Shown here piece by piece: positions 22,793 to 34,421 of a stretch of 64,000 bases of DNA (the stretch's first letter is position 1; each line of letters starts with the position of its first letter). Both the position numbers and the translations under genes were made by a program. The stretch covers positions 682,001 to 746,000 of the forward strand of contig PUDQ02000057.1 in assembly GCA_002964805.2 (NCBI GenBank), read 5' to 3'. The stretch is from Trametes villosa (lineage: Eukaryota; Basidiomycota; Agaricomycetes; Polyporales; Polyporaceae). The notes under the pieces were generated by a model. That model was not told the DNA's origin and made no database searches. It saw only the letters and a program-made list of their open reading frames with translations.

Positions 22793-24475
22793 CTATCGCG
22801 GTAGAGGCACTGGTGGAGACAAGGGCGATGGCGGCGTCTGCGACTCCATGTCGCTCGGGCTCAGCATCGCCGCCTCGCGGTTGATTGTGCGCCTTCTCGG
22901 GTTCAGCGCGACGTGCTCGCCCTCGCCCTCCTCTTCCTCTCCTTCGCTCTCCCCCTCTCCCGCGCTCCCGTCATCATGCCCCATCATGTCCCTACATGAA
23001 TTAATCACTGCGGAGTCCTCCGGATCGTCGAGGTTCAGCTCGGAGTAGAAGTGCGAGGGGATGTGGAAGCGGAGGTCGCCGAGCGAGGACGGCCCGCCGA
23101 CGTTATTCGCGTGTTGGGCGCGTAAATTTAAGATGAGGCGCGGCCCCTACACGAGAGTCACTGATCAGCACCGTGGTAGAGAAGAACGCGTAGGTGGATG
23201 GGACGTACCGCGGATCCAAGGATGGCGAGTAGCCAGCTGTGATGAGATAGCATACAGCAAGGTGAGCGTACAATCCCGGCGCCTAGGGATGAATTGGGAG
23301 GGCTACTGACGGGAATCCGAGGGTAACCAGTGTGGACGGCGCCAGTGTGAACAGGATGGTGTTCATGAGCATGACCACTATAAGCCTCCGTCAGCACGCG
23401 GGACCGTCATATCTCCAGCAACTTGAAAGACTCACGGAATATGGCGATAAATGCGACAGCACCGTCGCGTACGAGGGTGTTCAGCAGCGTCGTATCCGAG
23501 AACCCGTCCTTCGCGCCCCGAAGGATGCCGTACATCATGAGGCTGAATAGGAACGCCTCATACACGATCGAAGCGGTGCTGTACGCAGGGAGACGTCGCG
23601 TGAGACCGAGTATTATATATTGGAAACCTACCGTCACTGCTCACCTGTAGAGAACCATCTCCGTGGGCAGATCGGCCGCTCTGCAGTCCCAGCCGGTCCG
23701 AACCTTGTTGATGCTCAAGCCCAAGCTGACGATCATGATCGCCAGCTGAACGGCGAGGCCCAGCAGCATGATGCGCAGGACCTTCGGTTGGGTTGCGTAT
23801 ACCGCATATACTGCGCACATGGCGTCAGGCCGGCAACGTGAGGGGAAGCAGAGCGGAAATGAACGCACTTCGCAGGATGATGATCACTTCCACGGCGGCC
23901 TCGACCAGGAAAGTGGACATGACTTGGAAGATGAGCCACGGTACACAGGGTACGGCAACCCGGACATTCTGTATGCTGGACGCGCAGGGGGAGGGCTGTC
24001 AGCACGACGCCGCGCACTGGTAGAGGGTACCCGTAGTGGACATACGTCAGGGATACCAGGGAGTAGTATCGAGCGAAAAGGTACAGTGATTTCGGCAGCG
24101 TCCACTCGGATCTGTCATCAAGTGCCAATCAGGTACACATTCGAACCGACAGGGTTGCATTGCACGCACGGCCAGATTAGCTTGACCTTTAAGTGGATCG
24201 GTGATTTAGACTCTTCGTGAAAGCTGTGATATCGCATGCACGCACCTCTTCGTCCATCGTCGTCAGGATATCCCACGCCAACACCGCGAGTGCCGCAACT
24301 AGCCAGATTTCAGGGTAGCGTGAGCAGCCGACTCCGGACGGTGACCGGGCGGGAACGCACCAGAACTCCTCGCTGCGCCCTGCGCTTGCGATAGCGCTGC
24401 GAAAATCCGCTCCGCATCGGGCCCCAAGATTTGGTCGAGTGTCTGCGTGCCGCTGAGGTGGCCGCCTGGATCCAT
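22793..24475 (-). CDS. DUF6533 multi-pass membrane protein, complete copy 1
   Basis: Minus-strand exons: 24475-24361, 24298-24246, 24186-24170, 24111-24031, 23975-23869, 23810-23645, 23578-23436, 23377-23311, 23236-23209 and 23146-22793, giving 376 residues. VAALAVLAWDILTTMDEE followed by VKLIWPSEWTLPKSLYLFA is the DUF6533 signature (first helix, then the W-S-x-W motif). LRIYAVYATQPKVLRIMLL, YGILRGAKDG and PRLILNLRA are the usual later landmarks. About seven helices are followed by an acidic, Glu/Gly-rich cytoplasmic tail. Exon 3 is a 17-nt microexon (VKLIW) whose inclusion restores the family motif exactly. The first intron is a choice: reading through it also gives a hydrophobic start but no methionine. 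Function of the family is unknown. Exons 1-7 lie in the duplicated segment; exons 8-10 are unique to this copy. Confidence 0.88.
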
Positions 24476-25979
24476 AGGAAGCGAGGCTTGCGGCGGTGGT
24501 CGAGGTGGGATCGCAGAATCAGCGGGACAGCACGTTTCGGGGCATCACCACAGGACGAGCGAGGGGATAGCGAGGACGTCTATGTTTGCGCGCAAAAGCG
24601 ACCGAGGGAGGCCATGCTCGAGGGTGAACACAACGCCTCATGACCATGTCTCGGCGCAAGTGCCCATTTTGAAGATGCTGTGTCTTCCAGCGCAGCGCTC
24701 ACGCGGAGCTTCCGTCCTCCGGTGATTGTTCTGATCCTGCATGCTGTAGCCGAGTTTCGTGAGATTCGGCGAAACCAGTACGAGACAGCGGTGTTGAGCG
24801 AGTATATGAGGTGGGGTGGTATGATCGATGTCGAGCACAGAGGGGACAAACAAGTAGCGCGAGATGGAATGAAGCAGAGACACGCGCGCTCACGCTCGAG
24901 CGCCTCAAAAGGGTTGAACGTCACTTCATCCCACCAACGCGTCCTCGCGATGACGTCGTCGCCAGATCGCGCGCGCCTCTGCCATCTGTCCTGTCCTCGC
25001 CTCGTCTGTCTCTTGGCTGCCCTTGCTCAGTCGATGGCCCACTAGTGCTCTCAGTCCTCTGCTTTGTCCCTTGCGCGCTCTCTCGCTCCCGTCCAAGCCT
25101 CTTCGCGCGGTGCTCATGGCCGCTTGAGCAGCCCAACACGCCCCTCGGACAGCAGCCCGCGCGCGCAGCCGCCGCAGTCCTCGACGTCCCGCCGCCATAC
25201 TTGGGGAGCACGCTCCAGTACGCCACGGAATGGTGTATACGCGATTCCATGGCCGCCGGACAAGGCCTCCGCCCGGAATGGCGCCGATGCTCGAGCACAT
25301 CGTCCACCTCCCTCCCGTCGTTGTGCGCCGTGCGGCGTGTAGTGCGAGGTCGAGGGCGCCCTGACACACATCCTGGTGAGTTTCCAGCCTGTCTCGATGC
25401 GAAATACGCTCGCTAGAGCCCGATTACGGCTGCCCCGCGCACTAATCCGTCAATCGCCGCCCCCCAGCTGCCCGCGCACGTACTCAGCAACGTGCACGCT
25501 CACAGTGCACGCAGGCTGTATGCGCTCGCGCCAAAACCGGCCGTCAAGACCGCGTTCCGCGAGCCCAGGCAGGCAGTCCGTACACTCCCCGGCGGAGAAC
25601 GCTCAAGCGCATGCGTTCGCGCGCGCGCCCCGTGTTGTCGACACTTGGCGGACGTACGCTGCCCTCGGACGATGGCGCAGGTGCACGCGCGAAGGCGCCG
25701 TCGACGTTGTTCGCCGGGAACAGCGCCTGGCCGCCGGCCACTTCTCCGCCACCTTCCCCCCGCTCTCCCGCCGTCTCGGCTACGCAAACACGGCCGTCTA
25801 TTGTGCCGAAGGCTACTACGACATGTACTCTAGTGTAAGGTGCGTTCTCAGCCTCTCGGAGCGCGAAGTGCGCCCACGGCGTGCACTTTACAGTCCACCC
25901 GCCCTCGCCCTGCCGGCGCGCACGACGGCCGACCCCCGCCCCCAAATGCGTGATACACACGCTCCGCACCCCGCGCTGC

Positions 25980-26905
25980 CCCCCACAACTGCGCAGAAGC
26001 GTCCCCGACGCGGTCCCCGAGCTGCACGCCGCCCCGCCACCGGCCTCCCCCGCCGACAAAACACGTCCCCGCGCTCGCCCTCCTGCCCGCCCCGGCTCGC
26101 AAACACGACGCGCGGCTCCCACGTACCGCGGCGCATACACCCAGCGCGTCTCACCGCGATTCGGGCCGAAAAAATGTCGCCGATTTTTCGCAATTTCATG
26201 GGGCGCCGCCGAGCGATGTGCGCGTCCCCGCACCGTCCCTCCCCCGGAGGCTGCGCAAATCGGCATGCAAGTCGGTGAGTACCTCCTCTATCGTATTCTG
26301 CTGTGGGAGAGCGCGTGCGGGCGGCTTCGAGGCCGGGGTGTGGCTGGTGGACGCCAACGGGCCCGAAATCGTCGCGCCCCGCTCTCAGTGCGCCCCGGAC
26401 GCGTTCGCAAACACGACAGTGGGCTTTCATGAACCATTTTGCGTAGGCCCAGCAGGTTTCAGCGCGATCGGACGCGAAAATTTTCGCGTCGTTTCGCGCG
26501 ATTTCATGGGCGCGCCCGGGACGCCGCCACCGCCGACGCACCGTCCCGCGGCCGTCCGTCGCGCAGCTTCGCAGGAACACTCCGGCACGCTCCCCCAGAC
26601 ACCTCCCGCCCCCGGACAACGCGCGTGGGCGATACCCCGCGCGCTGTCCGTCGATCCGGCCGCGAAAACCCCCAAAACGCCGCGCCCGGTCCGCAGTGCG
26701 CCCCGCACGCGCGCACAAGCACGATTGCGGGGCTCCCTGAACCAGGGTGCATCAGCGCTGCGAGTATCAGCGCCGCAGGAGGAGAAAATTTTCGAGGTGG
26801 TTTGGGCGATTTCATGGGCGCCGGCGGTGGGACGGCTGTCGCGGCTCGCCCTGGCCCCCGACGACCGCGCCGTTTGGCATGGGCACGCCGGTGTGCTCGT
26901 ACTAC
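25980..26905. repeat. 308-bp tandem repeat, about three diverged copies (unit 1)
   Basis: The block around ATTTCATGGG recurs at 26194, 26502 and 26810, exactly 308 bases apart each time. It is preceded in each case by a similar AT-richer core (GAAAATTTTCG or a variant) and followed by similar GC-rich DNA. Copies are clearly diverged from one another, so the array is older than the segmental duplication, which carries it at the same spacing in unit 2. Confidence 0.75.
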
Positions 26906-29900
26906 CGCCCTGCGCAAGGAATCGAGCGGGTCGGGGTGGGTTTGGAATCGAGGGCGAGGCGGGGGCGGCCGTCTCGCGGCTCGAACGAGTCGCCGCGGTC
27001 GCCGGCGGTGTGTACGGTGCGCGGCGTCGGCGCCGCTTTGTACTACGTACTACAGTGTGTAACTATACGCTCCGCACACGCCGCCGCTGGGGCCGGACGC
27101 GTTGGCGGACGACGCCAGACCGCGCGCCGACGCGTTGCGCGTTCTGCGCCGTTTGATCGCGGTCGACCGAGCCGAGCCGTGCGCTCCCCCGAGAGGTACA
27201 GCAGGGGCGGGAGGACGGACGTACGCACGCGGACGCGCCGCCGGGCTTCTGCAGAACAAGGTGAGTGGGGGTACTCTTCGAGGCGCACGGCGGCTCACTA
27301 CACGTCAGGTTCCAGCCGCGACGTGGGCTGAGTGGGAACGGACGAACGGCCGAGCGACGAGTGGGACACGGGAGGAGGGCAGGGGGAACGACTGCCTTCC
27401 ACCCCGCCCGTCGCATGCTTTATGCGCCCCCGCGGACGCACGGACCACCGCTCCCCTGCCCGCATCTCGCGCTCTTCGACTCCCCCGCCCGGGCTCTCCG
27501 TCTCCGCCGCGAAACGACACGCCGGGCGTGTGTCATGCGCACGCGCCCGTGCATCACGCCTGCGCGCTGAACTTCCGGGCTCGAAGCGACGCGCCGACGC
27601 TGCACAGCCCGGGTGTCGAATTGCGAAGCTGTGCGGCGCCCCGGACCCACTCCTCCTAGCCGCCGCATCTCGTTTCTCGAGTATCGGGACTCGCGCTGTA
27701 CGCCGCGCGCCGCCGCTGCTGTCAGCCCCTCGACGGGAGGGCGCCACTGAGGACCTGCCGCCTCCGAGCGTCCGCGCCGCGCCGACGGACGAGACTCGGC
27801 ATCCGCATCCGACTCGAGACAGTCGGCGGATTTGCGTCAAGCACACACCGTCGTGCGACCCTGCGCCGCCGCTGCGTCCCCGCTCGCGTCTGGCTGGGGT
27901 GCGGGTGAGGTAAGTTCCGTCCCGCTGTCAGACGGCCATCGACTCGGGCGGTCTGTGTGCCGAGCGGGGGCCAGAGGCGGATGTGGCGGGGGTTGCAGCA
28001 GGCGCATCGTCGTGCCGTCGAGCCGTCTGCGAGGCTCACCGTGTATCGTAGCAGGAGTTTGTGTATGCCAATACGCACCTCGCGTCGAGCGAGTCGAGCG
28101 TTCGCATTGTGTGAATGCCGGCGGGTATTCGTACAGCACGGAGAACAGACCGGGTGCCCCCTACTCAGCAAGACGGCCAGCAGCCCGTCATCTGCACTGA
28201 ACCGCGGGCGACGGAAGGAGGCGGGTGGTCGCCAGTAGTGGCTCGGGATATGCGCCCGCGGCATACCCCTTGCGCCTGCGCTCTCCGTGTGCCCGCCCGA
28301 GACGAAGACAGCCCGCAATGAAGCCCCACAGTCGAGGTGCGAACACCGCTCGCTTTCGAGTGCTGCACCCCTCGCCACCCGCCTCCCGCCGCCTGTCAAC
28401 CACAGGGCCCTCATATCGGTACGCCAAGTCCTCCCGTCCGCACGAAAGCGCACACTAACCGTTCGGGCCGTCATTCAGCGAGCATCGCTCGCCGGACGGC
28501 GGCGCAGATACGGCTGGCACGCGAGGGACTGACTCCCCGCCGCCTTGTTCTCTCGGGCGTTGCTTCGTCTGGTAGATGTCCGCCACGCCGAGCACCGGGT
28601 GCATCCCGCTCTCGCGGGAATGCGTATCCGCTCGCCCCTTCGCGCCCTGCTCCGAGTCGTGGGATGTCGGTAAAGCAACCGTCTGACGCGAAGATGCGCG
28701 CTCGGTCGAGGCCCGTCATGTATTTTCCTGTAGTTCCCGCCGTCAAGCACTCGTTTCAAATCCGTGCGGCCCCTTCGAATGTCGGCCGGGCCTGCGTCAT
28801 GCTCCGCCCTCGGGGGCGGATGCAGAGGATAGAGAGAGACCCCGAGGGCCTAGTACGGTAGTATGCACCCGAGCACGACAGTCCGTGACACCAGGGCCGC
28901 GGATGTGCTGATACATGATACACTCTCAAGCGGAACTGCACACAGCTCTCGCAAGGACATGGATGGGCAGTTTGCGCAATGGGCAAACGGCCGCACCACG
29001 ACTGCAACAACTCCCACAGTGTGGTGCGGAACACGAGATGCACGAAGCAACACCGCGGACACCTTCGCCCACGCGCCACTACTAACGCAGTGGACCCAGC
29101 GGTGGTCGCCGCGCCCGCATCCCATACCGATCGACGCCCGCCGGGATGGATGAGCGTGAACAGGGACGCTAAGCCGTTGGTACACCGCTCTTTCCTGTCT
29201 CCGAGCCTCCGTATCATTTCTCAATCTTTCTGTCGTTTGCACGATACTGCGCGTCCGGACTCTCAGGCCGCATCTACTCCCCATCAACAAATCCGCGCGT
29301 TGTCCGGCGCCGCACCGTGAATGATACAAATCGACGAAACACTTCGCATACCTCAGACCGCGCACTGCACATCGCCGTTCGCGTGGGGTTCTCCCGGCAC
29401 CCGACGTCTTCGGTTGTGCGCGAAGTCGTGGACATGAAAGGTACTGATTCCGGATCCCTGCCCCAATCACGGCATGCAAGGAAGTGGCACGCTCCCCGCC
29501 GGAATCTGAGCCGCTGGGTGCGTTCCCTGCGTCGCGGCAGCCCCTAGTAGCCCCCTCGAATTGCCTGAAGAAGTGCATTAGCATCCGCCGACATCGGGAA
29601 ACTCACCGTGCATGCTCCCCAAGCGCGAGCTTCGGGGTCGCGGCGCGGTGTTCAGCCTGAAGCGAATCTGCGCGAGCCGAACTCACCTGGTCGACGCACC
29701 GAGGCCTCCGTGCTTTGGCAATTCCAGACCGTAATTGGCGCGCTGCGACGCGAAGAACCCGTAGCCTCGATCAAACATATCCGGCCTTGCCCAATCTTCG
29801 CCGCCCGACGTCATGATATTTTGGCTACCGGTCCAGACGGAGCACCGCCCTCGTCATCCACGGTCGTAGCCAGTTGAGATCGGCCCTGTCGGTGTGCACC

Positions 29901-30273
29901 ATTGCACGGCGTGTTCTCCTGCAAGTGTGTATAGTAGTACTATGCCTGTGGAATTCGCCCTATATTTACTACTCACTCCGTGCGCGCGAGAGGCCACCGC
30001 AGATGAGACTGAAGGAAAGCGCGAAGCGCACCGCGCACTCGGAGGCGCTGCTTGCGCTTGTAGGTTCGCGTGGCCGTTGCTGCCGCTCGGTGACCCTGTA
30101 GACTATTGCGTGAGGAGCACAGCGCATGCGTACGGGCTTCGCGGCGCGGTCCGCTTGAGTCGGTCGCGGGACGCGAGTGAGGTTGGGCTGGCGCCGGATA
30201 TCGTATGCGCGGGGCTCGGTGTTCCGCGTCCGCGTCTTAGTCCACTGCGGGGAGGTTATGTGTATGAGGCGGG

Positions 30274-30280
30274 ATATAAA
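30274..30280 (+). promoter_or_regulatory. TATA box of the 250-residue gene, unit 1
   Basis: ATATAAA lies 119 bases before the ATG at 30399 in a GC-rich setting and is conserved at the same place in unit 2. Confidence 0.55.
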
Positions 30281-30398
30281 GAGCCGGCAGGGGGAAATGA
30301 GAGCGTACTGCGACGTCCCCCGCCATCCGCCGTCTGCCGTCCTCATTCTCTACACAACTCCCGATCCACGCCGTCACGGTCGTACTGCCTACTGAGAT

Positions 30399-31204
30399 AT
30401 GCCGAGGACCGTCAAAGCCTCTCGCGTGCACGCCGACCCGACAGCGGCCCCCGCACCGCGGTCCGCCGCGTCGAAGCGTCCGAGCAGGCGTACGAAGCTG
30501 CGGACGGAGGCGCGAGACCTGATTGATGGCAAGTTTGGTAAGCTCGCGCGCATTCCCTGCAGAGCTCCCCTGTACTTACCATTTGCGAAGGCGGGGTCAC
30601 TGGCGACCCTTACGCCGGCCTGTGGTACGCCATCGAGGACTACGCCGAGACCTGCGTGATCTTCTACGGCTTCAAAATCAAAGGCTGGCCCGACCGGATT
30701 CCGTTTCGGAACCTGAGCAGCATCGGCGGCTGCGACGTCCTCGAGGACCTCCTGGCGCTCTGGAAGTCGGACGAGATCCAGTTTGTCCCTGCGACGGACC
30801 TCGACAAGCTCAACGCCGCGCTCGACCCGACGCTCGTCGCGCCCGGCAAGAACTTCGTCCACCGGAAGCAGTCCGGCGGGCGGAACGACATCGGGCGGTC
30901 GCGCTACCGGTGGGTGACGAAGCCCGATGGCGGACCTCTGCGGCGGCCAAAGGACGGGCCAAAGAGCGACAAATTCGTACGCGACTCGGACGATGAGGAC
31001 GAGGCGCAACCCCTTCGGCTGCAGCCCTTGCCGTTGGCGTTTCCGCTCACGGCTGGAGCTCTCGGCGCGTGCTCGTCTGGCGGCCCTTCAGGGAGCGGCG
31101 CGGAGGTGACCGAGGACGAGATAAGCGAATTCTCATCGGATGACGGGGCGGCGGGCTCGGAGATCGAGACGGTGGCGGGTTGGAGCAGTGAGCGCGAGTT
31201 GTGA
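30399..31204 (+). CDS. Unrecognised 250-residue protein, copy in unit 1
   Basis: Exons 30399-30537 and 30591-31204 give 250 residues; the 53-bp intron has a GTAAGC donor and joins in phase 1. The N-terminus is basic and unstructured (about 1-35). A compact region follows (TGDPYAGLWYAIEDYAETC, then FYGFKIKGWPDRIPFRNLSS, then ALWKSDEIQF, then RYRWVTKPDG), and the C-terminus is acidic and Ser/Gly-rich. I see no signal peptide or membrane helix and recognise no catalytic motif. It has the feel of a nuclear or cytoplasmic Agaricomycete-specific protein, but that is a guess. The copy in unit 2 is also intact and nearly identical, unlike the WD40 relic beside it. Confidence 0.8.
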
Positions 31205-32180
31205 TTGTGCTGCAGGCGACGTTGGTGTTTCCCGGCGAGACTGCTTAGTTTTTGGTAGTATAGACACCGTATAATGCGATTCAGGCCGCGCTGCGACAAC
31301 TCCGGGGGTATGATCGCCAGGTGGAGGTTGGTGCACAAGTGAGCGCAGGGTCAAGCCGGCGCGTCGGCGCTTGCGAACCACACCGCATTCCGTATTTGGG
31401 ATGTAAGCGCTGAATTGGCTGCAGGCTCGCCGGGCGCGGCGGCTGCTATTTCAACTCGCTTGACCTCCACCACTCCAGACCGGTGCGCGGCGATTTCATC
31501 ATACGCGGGCGCGCATCGAAGCGAGTGATCAGAGGATTAGCGTGGGCGGCGAGGGCGATAGCCCAGTACTATGTAGGCTACCTGGAAGACTCAAGTCTCT
31601 GCAATATATCTGGGCTTCACTCACCTGCATTGGAATACAATATGCTTGGCCAGACGTGCAGAGAAAGGACGGTTGGACCATGCAGGCATTCTGCTTGTCC
31701 CAGCCATCCTTGTCCTGGATGCCTGGCCCTGTCCGATGGAGGGCGTGAGCGTGCGAGCACAGCGGACGTGAGCGGAGTGATGCGGGCAGAGAAGACTCTG
31801 CCGATTGTGAGATGTGAGAGCAGGCAGAGGGGACAGACCAATCAGGGTGCACCCATTCACGCTCTAGACCAGCTCAGATTAACTCAGGCTATGCAAGAAG
31901 TGATCAAAGGCGACAGGAAGCCGGAGGACCCTGGAGGGGGAGAGCTAGGCGAGTTTGCCGCTCTCCCCGGAGATACAGAAATATATTCATGGCAGAAGCG
32001 GAACTGTCACCTCTCCGACACGCTCACAGGTGCGGTCCAGGTCTTCCGCTCGCCGGTATTCCCACCATCTCCCTCCCCGCCTGCAGCAACGTCCTCCAGC
32101 ATGATCTTCTCATCGCCTGCACAGTCCCTTCCCCCTTCCTTCACGAGGCTTCCGAGCCTGCGCGCACACTGCACAACGCA
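31205..32180. other. Between the 250-residue gene and the WD40 relic, unit 1
   Basis: A 234-codon open frame (31483-32187) covers much of this stretch and its counterpart in unit 2 (42709-43332) is also open, but the residues suggest no fold and another frame is equally long. It may hold the decayed 5' part of the WD40 gene. I do not call it. Confidence 0.3.
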
Positions 32181-34110
32181 ATGGTAAGTGTCTTGCTATA
32201 ACGTGCAGTAGCTCAACTAATCAGCATTCGCATCCACTTTACATCGCCGCCGGTGGCCGTTAGCACAGCTGCAAGAGGAGCCAGAACACAGACAACTACT
32301 ACACGCATCGCCCGCCCGCCCGCCCGCCCGCCCACTCGATCCGTCCGCCAAGGAACCCCGCAGCACACGCCACGAAGAACCCCTCTGAGGCCCGAGGGCG
32401 ATTGTGAACGCCCCGCGAGCTAGGACACCGTGGCGAACGAGCACACACCGAGGATGGAGGCGGGAGTGGACACAGGCTCGGCAACAAGAGACGATAGGTA
32501 CAAAGTTTATAACATGCCAGAATCATTCGCCCGCGCTGACCTAGCCCGCAGACGCCTGGAAGGCCCTCGGCCGTTGCACGCGTGCGCGCGCACGAGGGCG
32601 ACGTCGACAGCTTGCGTGTGCGCGAGAGAGCGGAGGGCGCACAAGACGCTCTGACAGGCGCAAGTGCGCGCTCGCGAGCGGACACCGCGGCAACGGTGCT
32701 CCGGCGAGCTGCGAGGTTCCGAGATTGAAGGCGGAGACGGTAAGTACGTAGTTCGCGAGTCCCTTGTCTTCGAGATCGCACACTGACGGAATTAGTCGAC
32801 GCGTGGCTGGCGAGTGGCCACCGTCGCATGCATGGGCGAGCAGGACACCGGCGGCCGGCGTCGTAGAAGACTCAGGCCGCCGCGAGCGCGGCTGTGGACT
32901 CGTCGCGACAGGTGGCGCCACAGCGAGCGACCGCACGGCGGCGATCCGTGAATCCGCGAGGACGATGGCTGCGGCGGAGGCGGAAGACGGTCAGTAGTTC
33001 CTCCGGACCTCCTCCCGCTGAATGCATCGTTCGTGCACTGACCCAATCGACGGAGGCGCAGGCGGACGGCGGCCATCGCGCGCCACGACAGGCAGTTCGG
33101 AGATACGACGGTCGGCGGCCCGAGGCGTACAACATACCGGATACGGCGGAGGGTGCAGCGCGGCGCGCAGACGCAGGCACGGATGGCGGACGGCAGGTCG
33201 GCGACGTGCTGCGACGAGTGGTAAGTATCCTACCAAGTACGATATTTGTGTACTAACCGATGATGCAGATATTCAGTGGCCGGCGGCCGCCACGCGCACG
33301 TGCACGGAACGCCGAAGGCTTGCGCCAGGCCGAGCCTCGCAGAGAGCGCATCCCCGGGCGCTCGCGCGTGAGCGGCCCGCAGCGGGCGGCGAGTTCTTGG
33401 GGAGTTCACGGGCGAGTCGGCATTAGCAGAAGTTCGCGGTAAGTACTGTTGTTAGCGGTAGTGTTCGTGTACTGACCACGTACGCAGACGTGCCGGTGGC
33501 CATCGGCCGCCCTGCCGAGTGCGAGATGTACCGCCGGCCTGCTGTTCGCGCGAGCGGGCTGGCCGAGCGGCGCGCGCGAATAGCAGTCCGGAGACGCGAC
33601 GGTCGGCGGCTGGGTGGTATACAACATACCGAGTGGCGCGCGGCGGAGGATGCGACATCGCGCGTGGACGCGGGCGCGGGCGGCAAATCGGCGAAGAGCT
33701 GCGATTGATGGTCAGTACTTATCAAGTTGCATCATTTGTGTACCAACCAGCGATGCAGATCTCGAGTGGCCGGTGGCCGCCCCTCGCGCGTGCGTGCACG
33801 GGACGTTGGCGCTGGCGCTCGCAGGGGAGCAGTGCGCAGCGTGCTGCGAATTCGCGGAGAGTCCGCGAGGGAGCTGGCGTCGACGGAGATCTGCGGTAAG
33901 TACATCTGTTAGCTGTGACGTTCCTGTACTGACCCAATTCGCAGACGGGCAGGTGGCCAGCGGCCGCTCTGCCGGGTGCGAGATACGCGGCTGGCCTACT
34001 AGAGCGCGGGCGAACGAGCCGGACGGGCGGTGTGCTTGTGGGAGAGCCTACAGCGTGCGTTGCGGTGCTGACATCGCCACGCGCGTAGTCCAGCTGTGGG
34101 GGCAGGACTT
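32180..34110 (+). pseudogene. Decayed WD40-repeat gene with regular exon-intron modules, unit 1
   Basis: At least seven modules of 160-250 bases follow each other. Each ends in a GTAAGT or GTCAGT donor and a 48-72 bp intron with a CTGAC or CTAAC branch site and CAG acceptor. Introns I can place: 32740-32795, 32990-33061, 33221-33268, then donors near 33439, 33710 and 33895. Exons carry WD40 fragments such as HEGDVDS, RQVGDVLR, PVASGRPA and DGQVASG, but in shifting frames and with stops (TAG near 33424 before the donor). The original was probably a WD40 protein with one intron per repeat, as in fungal NACHT-WD40 genes; no NACHT part is visible. Confidence 0.55.
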
Positions 34111-34421
34111 GCTAGCGAGAACCCGATGAGCGCGCGGGGAGCAGACCGGGAGAGAGAAGCTGCCCAGCGAGACTTGGAGCCATGATATGGGCTGATATCG
34201 TGGGGCGAGAGCTCGAGAGTGCACGTGTAGCAGAGTTGAGGAGTGTAGCATTCGTTCGGGCGGGCGGAGCAGAGGACGCGACGGGCGAGGACATGGCGGC
34301 GAGAGACGAGATGCGATACATAAGCGCCCGCGCGTGCAAACACTGTCTCCTGCCACACAACGACAGCTACTACACCCCCGTCTCCCCCCGTCTCCTGCAA
34401 CATGTCCGGAGTCCCACAAAG

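Larger units (their letters stand above)
24476..30398. other. GC-rich stretch of unit 1, no convincing gene
   Basis: Nearly 6 kb upstream of the DUF6533 gene. Many overlapping open frames exist on both strands, but they are Arg/Pro/Ala-rich, have no splice pattern and break between the two units wherever these differ, which is the behaviour of non-coding GC-rich DNA. It contains the 308-bp tandem repeat (26.0-26.9 kb) and a block that matches unit 2 without visible difference (24.2-26.5 kb). A TATA box for the next gene lies at its right end. Confidence 0.5.

Noticed and set aside
24126..24150. tRNA B-box-like GGTTCGAA word
   Set aside because: Lies inside a DUF6533 intron; no A box or cloverleaf can be drawn around it.
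24299..24360. Reading through the first DUF6533 intron (EIWLVAALAVLAW as first helix)
   Set aside because: That frame has no start codon for over 100 bases upstream, whereas the 62-bp GTGCGT...CTAG intron links the ATG at 24475 in phase. Kept as an alternative in the gene entry.
25376..26278. 300-codon open frame, repeated identically at 36517-37419
   Set aside because: Identity comes from the homogenised block, not selection. The residues are Arg/Pro/Ala-rich without domain features, other frames are equally open, and the frame crosses into the 308-bp repeat.
28850..29584. 244-codon minus-strand frame in unit 1
   Set aside because: Broken in unit 2 (split at 40082-40507 and 40514-40726), so not maintained as coding.
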